Shown here piece by piece: positions 19,639 to 30,084 of a stretch of 64,000 bases of DNA (the first letter of the stretch is position 1; each line of letters opens with the position of its first letter). The DNA lies in assembly GCA_002255365.1 (NCBI GenBank), contig NCBI01000014.1, positions 1-64,000 of the forward strand, given 5' to 3'. The translations under genes and the position numbers were made by a program. Under the pieces are notes generated by a model. The model made no database searches, was not told the origin of the DNA, and saw only the letters and a program-made list of their open reading frames with translations. The stretch comes from Chromatiales bacterium 21-64-14. GTDB taxonomy: Bacteria; Pseudomonadota; Gammaproteobacteria; 21-64-14.

Positions 19639-20864
19639 CGCTTCATACCTCTCGACTGTTTCTGCGCGGCAGTAATAAGGCGCACACTGTCTTCATGCTC
19701 GAAGGCGTCAGCCTTACGCTGGATTTCGTTGTCGGTCAGGCCATTCGACTTGGCAATGGTCTTCCACGCTTTCAGGGCAGTGCCAATGGCCTTCAAACCA
19801 TGCTCGACCTGCTTCTTGTCTAAATTGAAGTACGGAGCCATATCCTGGCAGAGTTCCAGGGAGGGCTTCTTTTCACCAGGCAGGAAGGCCAGCGTGTGTG
19901 CCCGGCGCGCGTAGGTCTCATGGTTTGGGTTCAAGTCGTAAGCAGGGGAGAGCCGCCAACCCTGGAGATCGCGCAGGAAGGCGTGATTGCGCAAGTGGTC
20001 GTCGGTATTGCCGGTCATCGCGTTGAAGACCATGCGCCGCCACAGATCGAAGCTATCCGCTTTCGACTGAGACGACAGGCTGGCCACAACACTGGCCAGT
20101 TCGCCATAACTGGCATCCTGACCATCGCGCAGGCCTGCAAGCGTCATCGCCGACGCAAAAGGGATGCGCTCGGTCCCCTGCCGGTCAAATCGTTCCAGTA
20201 GCAGAATAGGGCGCTCGGTGTCCTTACCGAGCAGGCGATGGCGGGCTGTTGGGATACCCGCCTTCTGCGCAAGATCCAGCGTGGTCGCCTCCCAGGCGGC
20301 CGCGCGCTCGGTATCCTGGCCCGACTGAAACTTTGCGATGCAGAGTGTCTTGCCGTCTTGGACGGCTGCCTTCGGGCGCGCGCCGCCCAGAGATGAACCG
20401 GGTCCGAACAGCTGGCGCAGATCCTCTTCGGTTTCCAGGCCCTTTTCCAAGCGCCCGCAGGCCGCTTCCAGTTCCCGGATGTGAATCAACTTGGGGACAT
20501 TGTGATTGTCAGCCAGATACACATCCGGGCGGCTCACATCAGCGAGCCGCAGCGCACCCATGCGCATGAAGTCGCTGACGCCAAGAAGGTAATCGGTATC
20601 GCTGGTAAAACCGCTCCCGGCCCGCTGCTGGACGAGCCGGCCCCAACGGTCGGGGGCAATGTCCTCGAACACACCGGGCAACGCCTGGCTGTGATACGCG
20701 AACCCTGGCACCAGGTCCAGGGCCGGGTCGATCTGGAACCCCTTCGCCGTCCATTCCTCGAAATAGGTGAACTGGTAAGTTTCCGTGTCCCGTGTACTGA
20801 ACACGTCCAATTCGCCCACAAGTCCTGGGCAGGCAGGCCAATCCATGGTGACGCGCAGCTTCAT
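19635..20864 (-). CDS. hipA: HipA-type serine/threonine kinase toxin
   Basis: A 409-residue HipA-family kinase, classically phosphorylating an aminoacyl-tRNA synthetase to induce dormancy. The N-terminal couple domain (LVGELDVF ... PGVFEDIAPDRWG) is followed by the kinase core: SSLGGARPKA (phosphate-binding loop), LLLERFDR, the catalytic segment GNTDDHLRNHAFL, and the metal-binding SPAYDLNP. It overlaps hipB by 4 bp (ATGA). All the key residues I can check are present, so it looks functional. Neighbouring mobile remnants indicate an acquired module. Confidence 0.92.
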   Translation of the reverse strand: MKLRVTMDWPACPGLVGELDVFSTRDTETYQFTYFEEWTAKGFQIDPALDLVPGFAYHSQALPGVFEDIAPDRWGRLVQQRAGSGFTSDTDYLLGVSDFMRMGALRLADVSRPDVYLADNHNVPKLIHIRELEAACGRLEKGLETEEDLRQLFGPGSSLGGARPKAAVQDGKTLCIAKFQSGQDTERAAAWEATTLDLAQKAGIPTARHRLLGKDTERPILLLERFDRQGTERIPFASAMTLAGLRDGQDASYGELASVVASLSSQSKADSFDLWRRMVFNAMTGNTDDHLRNHAFLRDLQGWRLSPAYDLNPNHETYARRAHTLAFLPGEKKPSLELCQDMAPYFNLDKKQVEHGLKAIGTALKAWKTIAKSNGLTDNEIQRKADAFEHEDSVRLITAAQKQSRGMKR

Positions 20865-21175
20865 CGCCTTGATGCCCCCCGGATGCGTTGGGGTAGCTCT
20901 CGGTCGGAGACGATCTGACCCAACACATCACTTTCACGCGAGAAGATATTGGCTAAGAGTTCCAGCTTCGCCGGGTCGAGGCTGTAGATCGCGGTCGCGT
21001 AGGTGCCGATGCTTACGCTGGAGACCCCTTTTTCCATACGGTCGAGCGTCGACCGGGTAACACCCAATCGTTCCGCCATCAGCTCGGCCTTGATCCGCCG
21101 CCGCCGCCGGGCGTCTTTGAGGTCACCGCCCAGCTTTTTAAGGGCGCGATCAACAACGTAGGATTTGTATGCCAT
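20861..21175 (-). CDS. hipB: HipB-type antitoxin (XRE family)
   Basis: A 104-residue DNA-binding antitoxin. The helix-turn-helix is visible in KAELMAERLGVTRSTLDRMEKGVSSVSIGTY. It is followed directly by hipA with an ATGA overlap, giving the usual antitoxin-first order. A TATAAT-like -10 and an inverted repeat lie just upstream (21193-21230), consistent with autorepression. Confidence 0.88.
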   Translation of the reverse strand: MAYKSYVVDRALKKLGGDLKDARRRRRIKAELMAERLGVTRSTLDRMEKGVSSVSIGTYATAIYSLDPAKLELLANIFSRESDVLGQIVSDRELPQRIRGASRR

Positions 21176-21192
21176 CTTATTGCACCTTGTAC

Positions 21193-21226
21193 GCTACAAT
21201 AACTGAGATAGTGTAGCATATATTAT
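21193..21226 (-). promoter_or_regulatory. hipB: hipBA promoter and probable operator
   Basis: Upstream of hipB an inverted repeat GCTACA/TGTAGC (21193-21198 and 21212-21217) sits immediately downstream of a TATAAT-like -10 read on the minus strand (about 21221-21226). This is a likely HipB binding site overlapping the promoter. Confidence 0.5.
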
Positions 21227-21310
21227 ACGGTATAGGGTTTGGCGGGGAAAGCAGACCAAGTAGGGTGCCCTAATGAACGTGGCGGGACAGGTCGGCTCAT
21301 ATTATCGCGG

Positions 21311-21445
21311 GGAACTTTGGCGGGAACTTTGGGATGGCGGGAACTTTGGTGGCGGGAACTTTGGGACACCCACCGAAAGGGGAAGGGGGAAACTTTGGGA
21401 AGGGAGAACTTTGGGAAGGAGAACTTTGGGACACCCACCGAATAA
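21311..21445. repeat. Array of seven GAACTTTGG-type repeats
   Basis: AACTTTGG occurs at 21313, 21325, 21342, 21357, 21391, 21407 and 21422, mostly 12-17 nt apart, joined by G-rich linkers. The copies at 21357 and 21422 continue identically as AACTTTGGGACACCCACC plus GAA. The composition and the GGGACA/GGGACACCC core recall RAYT/REP-like palindromic elements. No open reading frame here is credible. Confidence 0.8.
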
Positions 21446-22002
21446 CGGAAAGTCCCGCGAGTGGGAGCGCTCGTCTGAACATCGGCAAGGCGGCGGAATG
21501 GCGGCGGATCTGCGCTGGCCCCGAGTGAGCCGCTCGCAGATTGTGGGTCTCCCCTTTGCTGTCTTTGCTGTCATGCGGTCCTACGCGTGTTGGGTCTGGT
21601 AGCGGCCGCGCTTCCGGTCAGCTCTTGGCGCCGGGAGGAGGCACCGTCCCATGCTGGTTATTGAAACCCGCAGCTCGTGGCACCGGCGGCAAGGAGTTGC
21701 CGCCTGGGGAAATTCGCAGCCCCGGCCGCACCTTCGGATCCGTGTGCGGCGCGGTCTCGACCATCGGTAGAGGATCGGCGGATGCTGTGGCAGGCCCTGC
21801 CCCTGGCCACGCTGGCCAATATTCGGCCGGCGCGGCCAGGGCATAGTGCGGACGATGACCTACAGAGCACAAGTGCCCGGTGTCAGGGGTATTGCCGCTA
21901 CGGCGTCGCGGTGCAGACGATGTCCACGGGTTGCTCAGCGTGTGGGCGACACTGCCTGGTTTACCAAGTTTTACACTCTGTGGCTGATCAATTTAGAGGT
22001 TG
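21446..22002. other. Intergenic region without recognisable gene
   Basis: About 560 bp between the repeat array and the sigma-54 promoter upstream of 22084. Open frames on both strands look like random high-GC frames. I see nothing supportable in it. Confidence 0.4.
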
Positions 22003-22018
22003 GGGCATAGTTCTTGCT
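22003..22018 (+). promoter_or_regulatory. Probable sigma-54 (-24/-12) promoter
   Basis: GGGCATAGTTCTTGCT has the GG-N10-GC spacing and matches the consensus TGGCAC-N5-TTGCW at nearly every informative base. It predicts a transcript starting around 22028, about 56 nt before the ATG at 22084. An AT-rich GATCAATTTAG just upstream could bind IHF. Confidence 0.6.
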
Positions 22019-22032
22019 CGCGGAGGTATTGG

Positions 22033-22048
22033 TCACGCATGTGCGTGA
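22033..22048. promoter_or_regulatory. Palindrome in the 5' leader of the 22084 gene
   Basis: TCACGCA-tg-TGCGTGA, 7-bp perfect arms, lies between the putative start of transcription and the start codon. It could be a repressor site or an RNA hairpin. Confidence 0.4.
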
Positions 22049-22083
22049 TCGGTAGTTGAAATCTCTCTACCAAGGAGACCGTC

Positions 22084-22566
22084 ATGTCAATAGCAGCGAT
22101 CAGTTCGGCCTATAGTCCCTATCAGGCCAACTCCAGCAGTTTCAACCAGCAGCGGCGTACCGACTTCCAGCAGCTCGCACAGAGCCTGCAGGCCGGCGAC
22201 CTTTCCGGCGCGCAGCAGGCCTTTGCGGCCCTACAGCAGGACTTCCAGGGCGTTTCCACGAGTCAGGGCGGAAGCAGTGCGTCAACCCAGGTGGGTGCAG
22301 TCGGTGCCACGAGCAGTGGCGGTTCCACGCTGACAAGCGATTTGACCGCCGTCGGCAATGCCTTGCAGAGCGGCAATCTGAGTTCGGCGCAAAGCAGTTT
22401 TGCGACCCTAATGCAGGCCCTGCAGGGTGCCCACCACGGCCATCACCACCACTACGGCAGCGGTGCCGTGCAAGGGGTGAGCAATACCACGTCGGCGTCC
22501 GGCACGGACGGCGACAACGACGGCAGCGGCGCCAGCGGAGCTGGTACTATCAATCTAACGGCCTGA
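22084..22566 (+). CDS. Low-complexity protein with duplicated AQ/S-rich unit, unknown function
   Basis: A 160-residue protein with a strong AAGGAGA ribosome site. It contains two related units of about 30 residues, LAQSLQAGDLSGAQQAFAAL and VGNALQSGNLSSAQSSFATL. Then comes a histidine-rich patch (HHGHHHHYG) and a Ser/Gly/Asp-rich tail. There is no signal peptide or PEP-CTERM tail. The repeats should form helical hairpins; the His patch may bind metal. A sigma-54 promoter match precedes it, so it may respond to PrsR or to the activator at 46675. A hairpin follows the gene. Confidence 0.7.
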   Translation: MSIAAISSAYSPYQANSSSFNQQRRTDFQQLAQSLQAGDLSGAQQAFAALQQDFQGVSTSQGGSSASTQVGAVGATSSGGSTLTSDLTAVGNALQSGNLSSAQSSFATLMQALQGAHHGHHHHYGSGAVQGVSNTTSASGTDGDNDGSGASGAGTINLTA

Positions 22567-22578
22567 TGTAGGCCTACC

Positions 22579-22612
22579 GGCAGTCCGCTGACCCGGAGGT
22601 CGGCGGACTGCC
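22579..22612. terminator. Strong hairpin after the 22084 gene
   Basis: A 15-bp stem with one G-T pair (GGCAGTCCGC at 22579-22588 pairs with GCGGACTGCC at 22603-22612, extended inward) and a 4-nt loop. There is no T-run. It lies between convergent genes and probably ends both transcripts or stabilises the mRNA. Confidence 0.55.
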
Positions 22613-22677
22613 ACCCGGATGAACGCTCTTCCTGCGCATCGTTCGTGACTTGATTGGCGCGTACGGAAGGGGTCACT

Positions 22678-23904
22678 TCAAGCCTGCAACGACTCCGGCA
22701 TCCTGATTCCCCGGCGCTGTGGCGCCTCCGACACCTCCGCGAAATCGATGGAAATGGGGCGCGCGGTGATGGGTTGGAATATTCCGGCGGCAAACGCGGC
22801 ATATCCAGGATGCTCGCGGTAGCTGTCGATGACCTTCGCGTGCGTGAACTGCACCAGCCAACAGAACCGATAGGCCGGCGCATCTTCCACGGCCCAGCCG
22901 GTAAACACGCGGCGCACCCCCGGGATGGCGGCGAGTACCTCCCGGCCCTCGGACATGATTGCCTCGACGTCGGTGTCGTCGGCACCCTCGACGTTGAAGA
23001 TGATCACGTGCTCGATAGTGTGCCATGGCTGGCACTGCATCAGCACCTCGGCGGCGCGGCCGGCCGACCCCCACACCCGCATGCAGCGTTCGACTTCAGT
23101 GCGTATTGCAACGCCGACTCCCTGGGTCAGGCCAGTGTAGCCGCACCGGGTATCAGCGCGCGCACTGGCCCGCATGGCGTTGCCCGCGGCGTCGGAAAGT
23201 GCGGTGTAGTAGTTGATTTTGGCAACGCCGTGCGTGATGAGTTTGTGGAACTGTTCGTCGGACAGCCCGGTCCCGCCGTGGATGACGAGCGGAAGCCGAA
23301 CCGCGTCGTTGATGCGGCGGAGGCGCTCGAAGTCGAGCTTGGGACGGCCCCGTATCCGGCCGTGGATCGTCCCGATCGACACCGCAAGGAAGTCTACACC
23401 GGTGCGTGCCACGTAGGCTTTGGCTTCTTCGACTAAGGTGTAATTCACGTCGCCTGAATCGCGATCGACAGCCCCACCGTCGATTCCCGCCACGTTGCCG
23501 ATTTCCCCTTCTACTGCAACCCCACACGCGTGAGCCGCGTCGGCGACCGCCCGCGTTAGTGCCACGTTGGCGGGAAACGAATCCTGGGAGCCGTCTACCA
23601 TCACGCCGTTGCAGCCGAGATTGATGGCCCGCACGGCGGATTCCGGGCTCATGCCGTGATCAAGGAGTATCGATACCGGAACCGCCGCGCGCCGCGCTGC
23701 GCGTTCCGTTGCCGCTATTAGGAGTTCCAGATCGTAGTGCGCGGTGTGTAGCTCGGAGAGTCCCAGGATCACCGGCGAGCGGCAATTCTCCGCCGCGGCT
23801 ACGATTGCTCCCAGAAAATCGAGGCTGACAAGATTGAAACTGCCTACCGCGTAACCGTTGCGGTACGCGTGGTTCAGCATGTCCCGCATATCCACTAACG
23901 GCAT
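22678..23904 (-). CDS. Class II aldolase fused to a Dabb domain
   Basis: Residues 1-285 are a class II fructose/tagatose-bisphosphate-type aldolase (FbaA/GatY family). The zinc and catalytic blocks are visible: ILLDHGMSPESA, VEGEIGNVAG, SIGTIHGR and LVIHGGTGLSD. From about residue 300 a stress-responsive A/B-barrel (Dabb) domain follows, from TIEHVIIFNVEGADD to RPISIDFAEV. This is an unusual fusion. It lies 66 bp after cbbX on the same strand, so its likely job is a Calvin-cycle aldol step (FBP or SBP formation). The role of the Dabb part, dimerisation or small-molecule binding, is unknown. Confidence 0.85.
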   Translation of the reverse strand: MPLVDMRDMLNHAYRNGYAVGSFNLVSLDFLGAIVAAAENCRSPVILGLSELHTAHYDLELLIAATERAARRAAVPVSILLDHGMSPESAVRAINLGCNGVMVDGSQDSFPANVALTRAVADAAHACGVAVEGEIGNVAGIDGGAVDRDSGDVNYTLVEEAKAYVARTGVDFLAVSIGTIHGRIRGRPKLDFERLRRINDAVRLPLVIHGGTGLSDEQFHKLITHGVAKINYYTALSDAAGNAMRASARADTRCGYTGLTQGVGVAIRTEVERCMRVWGSAGRAAEVLMQCQPWHTIEHVIIFNVEGADDTDVEAIMSEGREVLAAIPGVRRVFTGWAVEDAPAYRFCWLVQFTHAKVIDSYREHPGYAAFAAGIFQPITARPISIDFAEVSEAPQRRGIRMPESLQA

Positions 23905-23970
23905 GGCTTCCCCCCTTGCCTCAGTGCGCCGAAGGCCCTAAGGGATCGTGCCCTCGAGTCAAGGCACACC

Positions 23971-24936
23971 CTACGTGCGCGGGACGCCACCGTTGTCGCC
24001 CTCGCTGTCGGAGTGCCCATCGCGAAACACGCGGCTGGCCAGCACGTCTTCAGCTTCGATGGTAATGAGGTCGCTTTTGACTAGATTCCTTTTTTTGCCA
24101 GCAAACAGGCGGTTCGCTTGCCGCAGGCGCGCCCGGTCCAAGGCATTGCGTACCGAGCGTGCATTTGCGAAATGCGTGAGCTTCATGCGCAAAGGAAGGT
24201 ATTTTGAGAAGGCCTGCTCTGCATCCGGGCTGAAGCGGTAGTTTTGTTCAGCCAGCATGAGCTTGGCGATCGCCATCAGCTCGGCCGCGGAATAATCTGG
24301 GAAGTCCAGATGATGCGCTATGCGTGAGCGCATACCGGGATTGCTCTGGAAGAAACGATCCATCTTATCCTTGTAGCCGGCGAGGATCACCACCAAGTCG
24401 TCGCGGTTGTTCTCCATAACTTGCAAAAGGATTTCGATGGACTCCTGTCCGTAGTCGCGCTCGTTCTCCGGCTTGTAGAGATAGTAGGCCTCGTCGATGA
24501 AGAGCACCCCGCCCATGGCCTTCTTGATGACTTCTTTGGTCTTGGGCGCGGTATGCCCGATGTACTGGCCGACCAGGTCGTCGCGGGTGACCGCGATCAA
24601 ATGGCCTTCGCGCACATAGTTGAGCCGGTGCAGAATCTCCGCCATGCGCATTGCCACTGTGGTTTTTCCGGTACCGGGATTGCCCGTGAAGCACATGTGC
24701 AGCGTGGGGGTTTCCGAGGTGAGCTGGTACTGCTTACGCAGGCGGTCCACCAGGAGTAATGCCGCGATCTCGCGGATCCGGGTCTTGACGGGCTTCAACC
24801 CGATCAGTTCGCGGTCGAGCTTGTCCAGTACTTCCTGTACGTTCGAGGCCTTGAATTCGGCCTCCAGATCCACGGGCGTGTCGTCCGCAAGCACAGCGGA
24901 ATTCAGCCCCTGGTCTACCTTCGCGTTCTCGGTCAT
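23971..24936 (-). CDS. cbbX: Red-type RuBisCO activase CbbX
   Basis: AAA+ ring ATPase that remodels inhibited form IC RuBisCO by pulling on the large-subunit C-terminus. It has Walker [12 protein letters not shown], Walker [13 protein letters not shown], and the characteristic segments [12 protein letters not shown] and [17 protein letters not shown]. The ATG at 24936 is chosen (GGAG 8 bp upstream); a GTG three codons earlier is possible. It lies 71 bp downstream of cbbS in the same operon. Confidence 0.95.
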   Translation of the reverse strand: MTENAKVDQGLNSAVLADDTPVDLEAEFKASNVQEVLDKLDRELIGLKPVKTRIREIAALLLVDRLRKQYQLTSETPTLHMCFTGNPGTGKTTVAMRMAEILHRLNYVREGHLIAVTRDDLVGQYIGHTAPKTKEVIKKAMGGVLFIDEAYYLYKPENERDYGQESIEILLQVMENNRDDLVVILAGYKDKMDRFFQSNPGMRSRIAHHLDFPDYSAAELMAIAKLMLAEQNYRFSPDAEQAFSKYLPLRMKLTHFANARSVRNALDRARLRQANRLFAGKKRNLVKSDLITIEAEDVLASRVFRDGHSDSEGDNGGVPRT

Positions 24937-25007
24937 GTGATCCACTCCGGTTGCGAAATACGGGGGCGGGTGACGGTCCGTGGCCCGCCACCCGCCCCCG
25001 GTGTCGA

Positions 25008-25442
25008 CTAGTAACGTTCGCCTTCCGGTTTGTCCGTGGAATAGGGGATGATCGTGTATCCCACGCTGCGACCGTTTTTATCCTCACGCAGCATCCGGTA
25101 GCCTGGTTCCTTCTTCGGCCGATTCACGATGAATGACATCCGTGGCGTCTCCCAGCCGCGCGTGCTGTCGAAGGCCGTGACCCGGATATAGTGGTTCGGG
25201 AAAGTCTTACGGCACTCCTTGATCTCCATCATGATGCCCGCCGGGTCCTTCAGGTCGAACATCGGCATGCCGAACATTTCCCAATACGTATTGCGCGGGT
25301 GCGGGTCGTCGGTGTACTCGACGTTGACCGCCCAATTGTTCTTCAGTGCATACTTGATCTGGGCGAGGATCTGCTCGTCGGTCAGGTCTGGAAGATACGA
25401 GAACTGACCCTGCGTGATCCGATTACCGTGATTTGTCATCAT
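25008..25442 (-). CDS. cbbS: RuBisCO small subunit, red type
   Basis: Small subunit of form I RuBisCO. It begins with the red-type pattern [17 protein letters not shown] and lacks the internal loop of green-type subunits, having instead the C-terminal extension ([17 protein letters not shown]) that forms a hairpin in form IC/ID enzymes. Two adjacent ATG codons at 25442/25439 follow an AAGGAG; either could be used. It is 24 bp after cbbL. Confidence 0.95.
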   Translation of the reverse strand: MMTNHGNRITQGQFSYLPDLTDEQILAQIKYALKNNWAVNVEYTDDPHPRNTYWEMFGMPMFDLKDPAGIMMEIKECRKTFPNHYIRVTAFDSTRGWETPRMSFIVNRPKKEPGYRMLREDKNGRSVGYTIIPYSTDKPEGERY

Positions 25443-25466
25443 TAGCTGTGGTCTCCTTATCAAGGC

Positions 25467-27110
<1,644 letters not shown>

Positions 27111-27140
27111 AGTTGTAAAGCCGGTTATTTGGAGGGGAGA

Positions 27141-28109
27141 GTGCGTCACACCACGTTTCGCCAATTGGAAGTTTTCGAGGCGATCGCCCGCCTCGGCAGC
27201 TTCACGCGCGCCGCTGAGGCGCTGCATCTCACCCAACCCACGGCTTCCATGCAGATCAAGAAGCTGGCCGATCACGTGGGCCTGCAGCTGTTTGAACAGA
27301 TCGGCAAGAAACTGTACCTGACCGACGCCGGGCGTGCCTTGTACGAGACTTGCCGGGAGATCTTCGAGCGCCTGGACCGTTTCGAGATGATTGCCGCGGA
27401 TCTGAAGGGGCTCAAGACCGGTCATCTGCGTTTGGCGGTGGTCACCACCGCGAAATATTTCGCGCCCCGGTTGCTGGGCGATTTCTGCCGGCGTTATCCG
27501 GGTGTCGAAGTGTCGCTAAAGGTGAGTAACCGGGAACGCGTGCTGGAACGCCTCGCCCACAACGAGGACGACCTGTACATACTGGGCCAGCCGCCCGAGG
27601 AGTTCGACGTCACCTGCCACGCGTTTCTCGACAATCCGCTGGTGGTACTTGCCCCGGCGGATCACGCACTCGCCGGGAAGAAAAAGATCGCGCTCAAGTC
27701 TATCGCAGCGGAGCCTTTCCTGATGCGCGAGTCTGGATCCGGAACGCGCATCGCCGTCGAACGCCTGTTCGCTGCGCACGGGTTCACCCTGAAGGTGCGC
27801 ATGGAACTCGGCAGCAACGAGGCGATCAAGCAGGCGATCGCCGGGGGATTGGGGGTCTCGGTGCTGTCACGGCACACGCTTGCAGCCAACGCGACGGGCG
27901 GGGAGATCGTGATGTTGGACGTGGCCCACTTCCCGATTCTAAAGCACTGGTATGTGGTCCATCCGGCGGCGAAACAGTTGTCGGTGGTGGCGCGGGCGTT
28001 TTGGGAGTTTCTGCTCACTAACGCGGCGTCGGGAATCGCGCCGCGCCGTGGCCGCGCATCCGGGGCAGGAAACGGTTACTACGGCGACGTCTCCTCCAAC
28101 GGTGCGTGA
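27141..28109 (+). CDS. cbbR: LysR-type regulator CbbR
   Basis: Transcriptional activator of the Calvin-cycle operon, responding to metabolites such as RuBP or NADPH. The N-terminal winged helix contains FEAIARLGSFTRAAEALHLTQPTASMQIKKL. The effector domain begins around residue 90 (GHLRLAVVTTAKYF). A GTG at 27141 with GGAGGGGA just upstream is the likely start. It is divergent from cbbL with the operator between, the classic cbb layout. The C-terminal extension (about 20 residues after LTNAASG) is not conserved. Confidence 0.93.
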   Translation: MRHTTFRQLEVFEAIARLGSFTRAAEALHLTQPTASMQIKKLADHVGLQLFEQIGKKLYLTDAGRALYETCREIFERLDRFEMIAADLKGLKTGHLRLAVVTTAKYFAPRLLGDFCRRYPGVEVSLKVSNRERVLERLAHNEDDLYILGQPPEEFDVTCHAFLDNPLVVLAPADHALAGKKKIALKSIAAEPFLMRESGSGTRIAVERLFAAHGFTLKVRMELGSNEAIKQAIAGGLGVSVLSRHTLAANATGGEIVMLDVAHFPILKHWYVVHPAAKQLSVVARAFWEFLLTNAASGIAPRRGRASGAGNGYYGDVSSNGA

Positions 28110-28270
28110 CGGGCAGGGCCCGGCGTGGGTCGTGCCACGGACCCCGGACTTCCGGTTCGTTTCCGTTGGAAGACCTGATACGGTTACCGGATTGACACGC
28201 CTTGCGAGGCGTCTTCCCATGATGCGCACTCGGGCGCCGACGCTCGCGGGTCCTCGTATACAGCGGTCCC

Positions 28271-28963
28271 TCAGAGTCCGCTCATCTGTTTCTCGCGGAT
28301 CTCGTCCAGGGTCTTGCAGTCGATGCACAGGGTCGCGGTGGGACGGGCTTCCAGCCGGCGGATGCCGATCTCCACGCCGCATGCTTCGCAGTAACCGTAT
28401 TCCCCCGTCTCCAGCCGTGCGAGGGCCTCATGGATCTTCTTGACCAGCTTGCGCTCCCGGTCCCGGGTGCGCAGCTCCAGACTGAACTCCTCTTCCTGGG
28501 TGGCGCGATCGTTGGGATCGGGAAAGTTCGCCGCCTCGTCCTGCATGTGATGAACCGTACGTTCGGTTTCCTGCAGGAGCTCGTGTTTCCACGCGATGAG
28601 GATCGCCCGGAAGTGCGCGCTCTGGGGATCGCTCATGTAGTCCTCGCCCTTCTTGGGCTCATACGGGACAAAACCCATGCTGGGCAGCAGGCCGGCGCCT
28701 TCCGCCACCGAAGCGGCTTGGGTACGGGATGAGCTCCGGCTGGGGGCCACGGCGCGCGCCGGTTTCTTCGGCGCGCTGCGGGGGGCCGCCTTCGCCGCTG
28801 CGGACTTCTTTGTACCACCCTTGGCCGTTACTACGGCGCCCTTTTTCGGTGCAGAAGGCTGCGCGGCCTTCTTCTTGCTGGCAGCGGTCGTTCGGGCGGA
28901 CGTGGCGGCCTTTTTTGGCGCGCCCTTGTCACCCTTCTTGGCAGCGTTCTTGCTAGCAGGCAT
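28271..28963 (-). CDS. dksA: DksA-type transcription factor with lysine/alanine-rich tail
   Basis: RNA polymerase secondary-channel protein that acts with ppGpp. The C-terminal ~140 residues are typical DksA: coiled-coil ([19 protein letters not shown]), the acidic tip [12 protein letters not shown], and the four-cysteine zinc finger CEACG...CIDC. The first ~90 residues are instead low complexity, rich in Lys, Ala, Pro and Ser ([22 protein letters not shown]), like the AlgP/histone H1-like tails. This makes the protein about 80 residues longer than usual. The tail may bind DNA non-specifically. Confidence 0.9.
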   Translation of the reverse strand: MPASKNAAKKGDKGAPKKAATSARTTAASKKKAAQPSAPKKGAVVTAKGGTKKSAAAKAAPRSAPKKPARAVAPSRSSSRTQAASVAEGAGLLPSMGFVPYEPKKGEDYMSDPQSAHFRAILIAWKHELLQETERTVHHMQDEAANFPDPNDRATQEEEFSLELRTRDRERKLVKKIHEALARLETGEYGYCEACGVEIGIRRLEARPTATLCIDCKTLDEIREKQMSGL

Positions 28964-29228
28964 CCGTCAACTCCTCGAAGGTCCCGTTGGTGAAGCCGCA
29001 AAGCTATACCAGAAAGACGTTATAGGCGCAACCGAGCGGGCGGCGGTGATGCATATCACGTGTGGATACCATACCGACATCTGGCCGCAGAGCGGTTGCC
29101 GTGGTAAGGTAAGCCGTTATAAGTTTCTACTGGTTTGTCCTTTTCAGAACAGTTGCTTAGATGACAAGTCCCAGGACATGCAGAGGGCCGGCGAGGGGTG
29201 GGTCGCGCGCACGCGTGAGGGACCCGGA

Positions 29229-30008
29229 ATGAGTGTGCCGGCGGCACTGCTCTTCGACGTGGATGGAACCCTGGCGGACACCGAGCGTGACGGTCACCGC
29301 GTCGCCTTCAACCAGGCGTTTCAGGACGCGGGTCTGGATTGGCACTGGTCCGACGCCCGCTATGGGGAATTGTTGGCGGTATCGGGAGGCAAGGAGCGGA
29401 TCCGGTGCTACATGGATCGTTACCACAGCGGGTTTCGGCCCCCAATGCCGCTGGACGCGTTCATCGCCGCGCTGCATCAGTCCAAGAACCGGCATTACGC
29501 GGCCCTGCTGGAGACCGGACGGATCCCCCTGCGTCCCGGGGTCCGGCGCTTGTTGGCCGAGGCGCGTGCGGCCGGTATTCCCCTGCTGATTGTGACGACC
29601 ACCTCCCCGGAGAATGTGCTCAGCCTGCTCGAGTACTGCGTCGAGCCGGGGTCCGCCGGATGGTTCGAGGTGATCGCGGCGGGGGATGTCGTGCCTGCCA
29701 AGAAACCTGCCCCCGATATCTATCACTACGCCCTGGCCCAGGGCGGGCTGGCGGCGGCGGAATGCCTGGCGCTCGAGGACTCCGAAAACGGATTGCGCGC
29801 GGCGCGCGCGGCGGGCGTGCCCACCGTGGTTACCGTCAGCCACTACACTCAAGAACAGGACTTCAGCGGCGCGCTGCTGGTCGTGGATCACCTGGGAGAG
29901 CCGGAGCAGCCATTTCACATCCGGTCCGGCGCGGTCCATGGCGCCACGTGGGTGGACCTGGACCTGTTGCGCCGCCTGCACCCAGGGTCACGCGCGGCCG
30001 GGGGCTGA
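29229..30008 (+). CDS. HAD-family phosphatase (CbbY/phosphoglycolate phosphatase-like)
   Basis: Haloacid-dehalogenase phosphatase of 259 residues. Motif I is LLFDVDGTLADTE, motif II is LIVTTTSP, the lysine of motif III is in VVPAKKPAPDIY, and motif IV is LALEDSENGLRAA. The closest resemblance is to CbbY proteins, which hydrolyse xylulose-1,5-bisphosphate, a RuBisCO inhibitor; it lies 1.1 kb from cbbR. The ATG at 29229 precedes motif I. A phosphoglycolate or other sugar phosphatase role is possible. Confidence 0.85.
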   Translation: MSVPAALLFDVDGTLADTERDGHRVAFNQAFQDAGLDWHWSDARYGELLAVSGGKERIRCYMDRYHSGFRPPMPLDAFIAALHQSKNRHYAALLETGRIPLRPGVRRLLAEARAAGIPLLIVTTTSPENVLSLLEYCVEPGSAGWFEVIAAGDVVPAKKPAPDIYHYALAQGGLAAAECLALEDSENGLRAARAAGVPTVVTVSHYTQEQDFSGALLVVDHLGEPEQPFHIRSGAVHGATWVDLDLLRRLHPGSRAAGG

Positions 30009-30084
30009 ACCCGGCACGCGCGGGTCGTCCCGGAGCCGTTCGCCGGGTGGCCGGGGTCGTGTGCACACTGCCGGCCAGGAGAGC

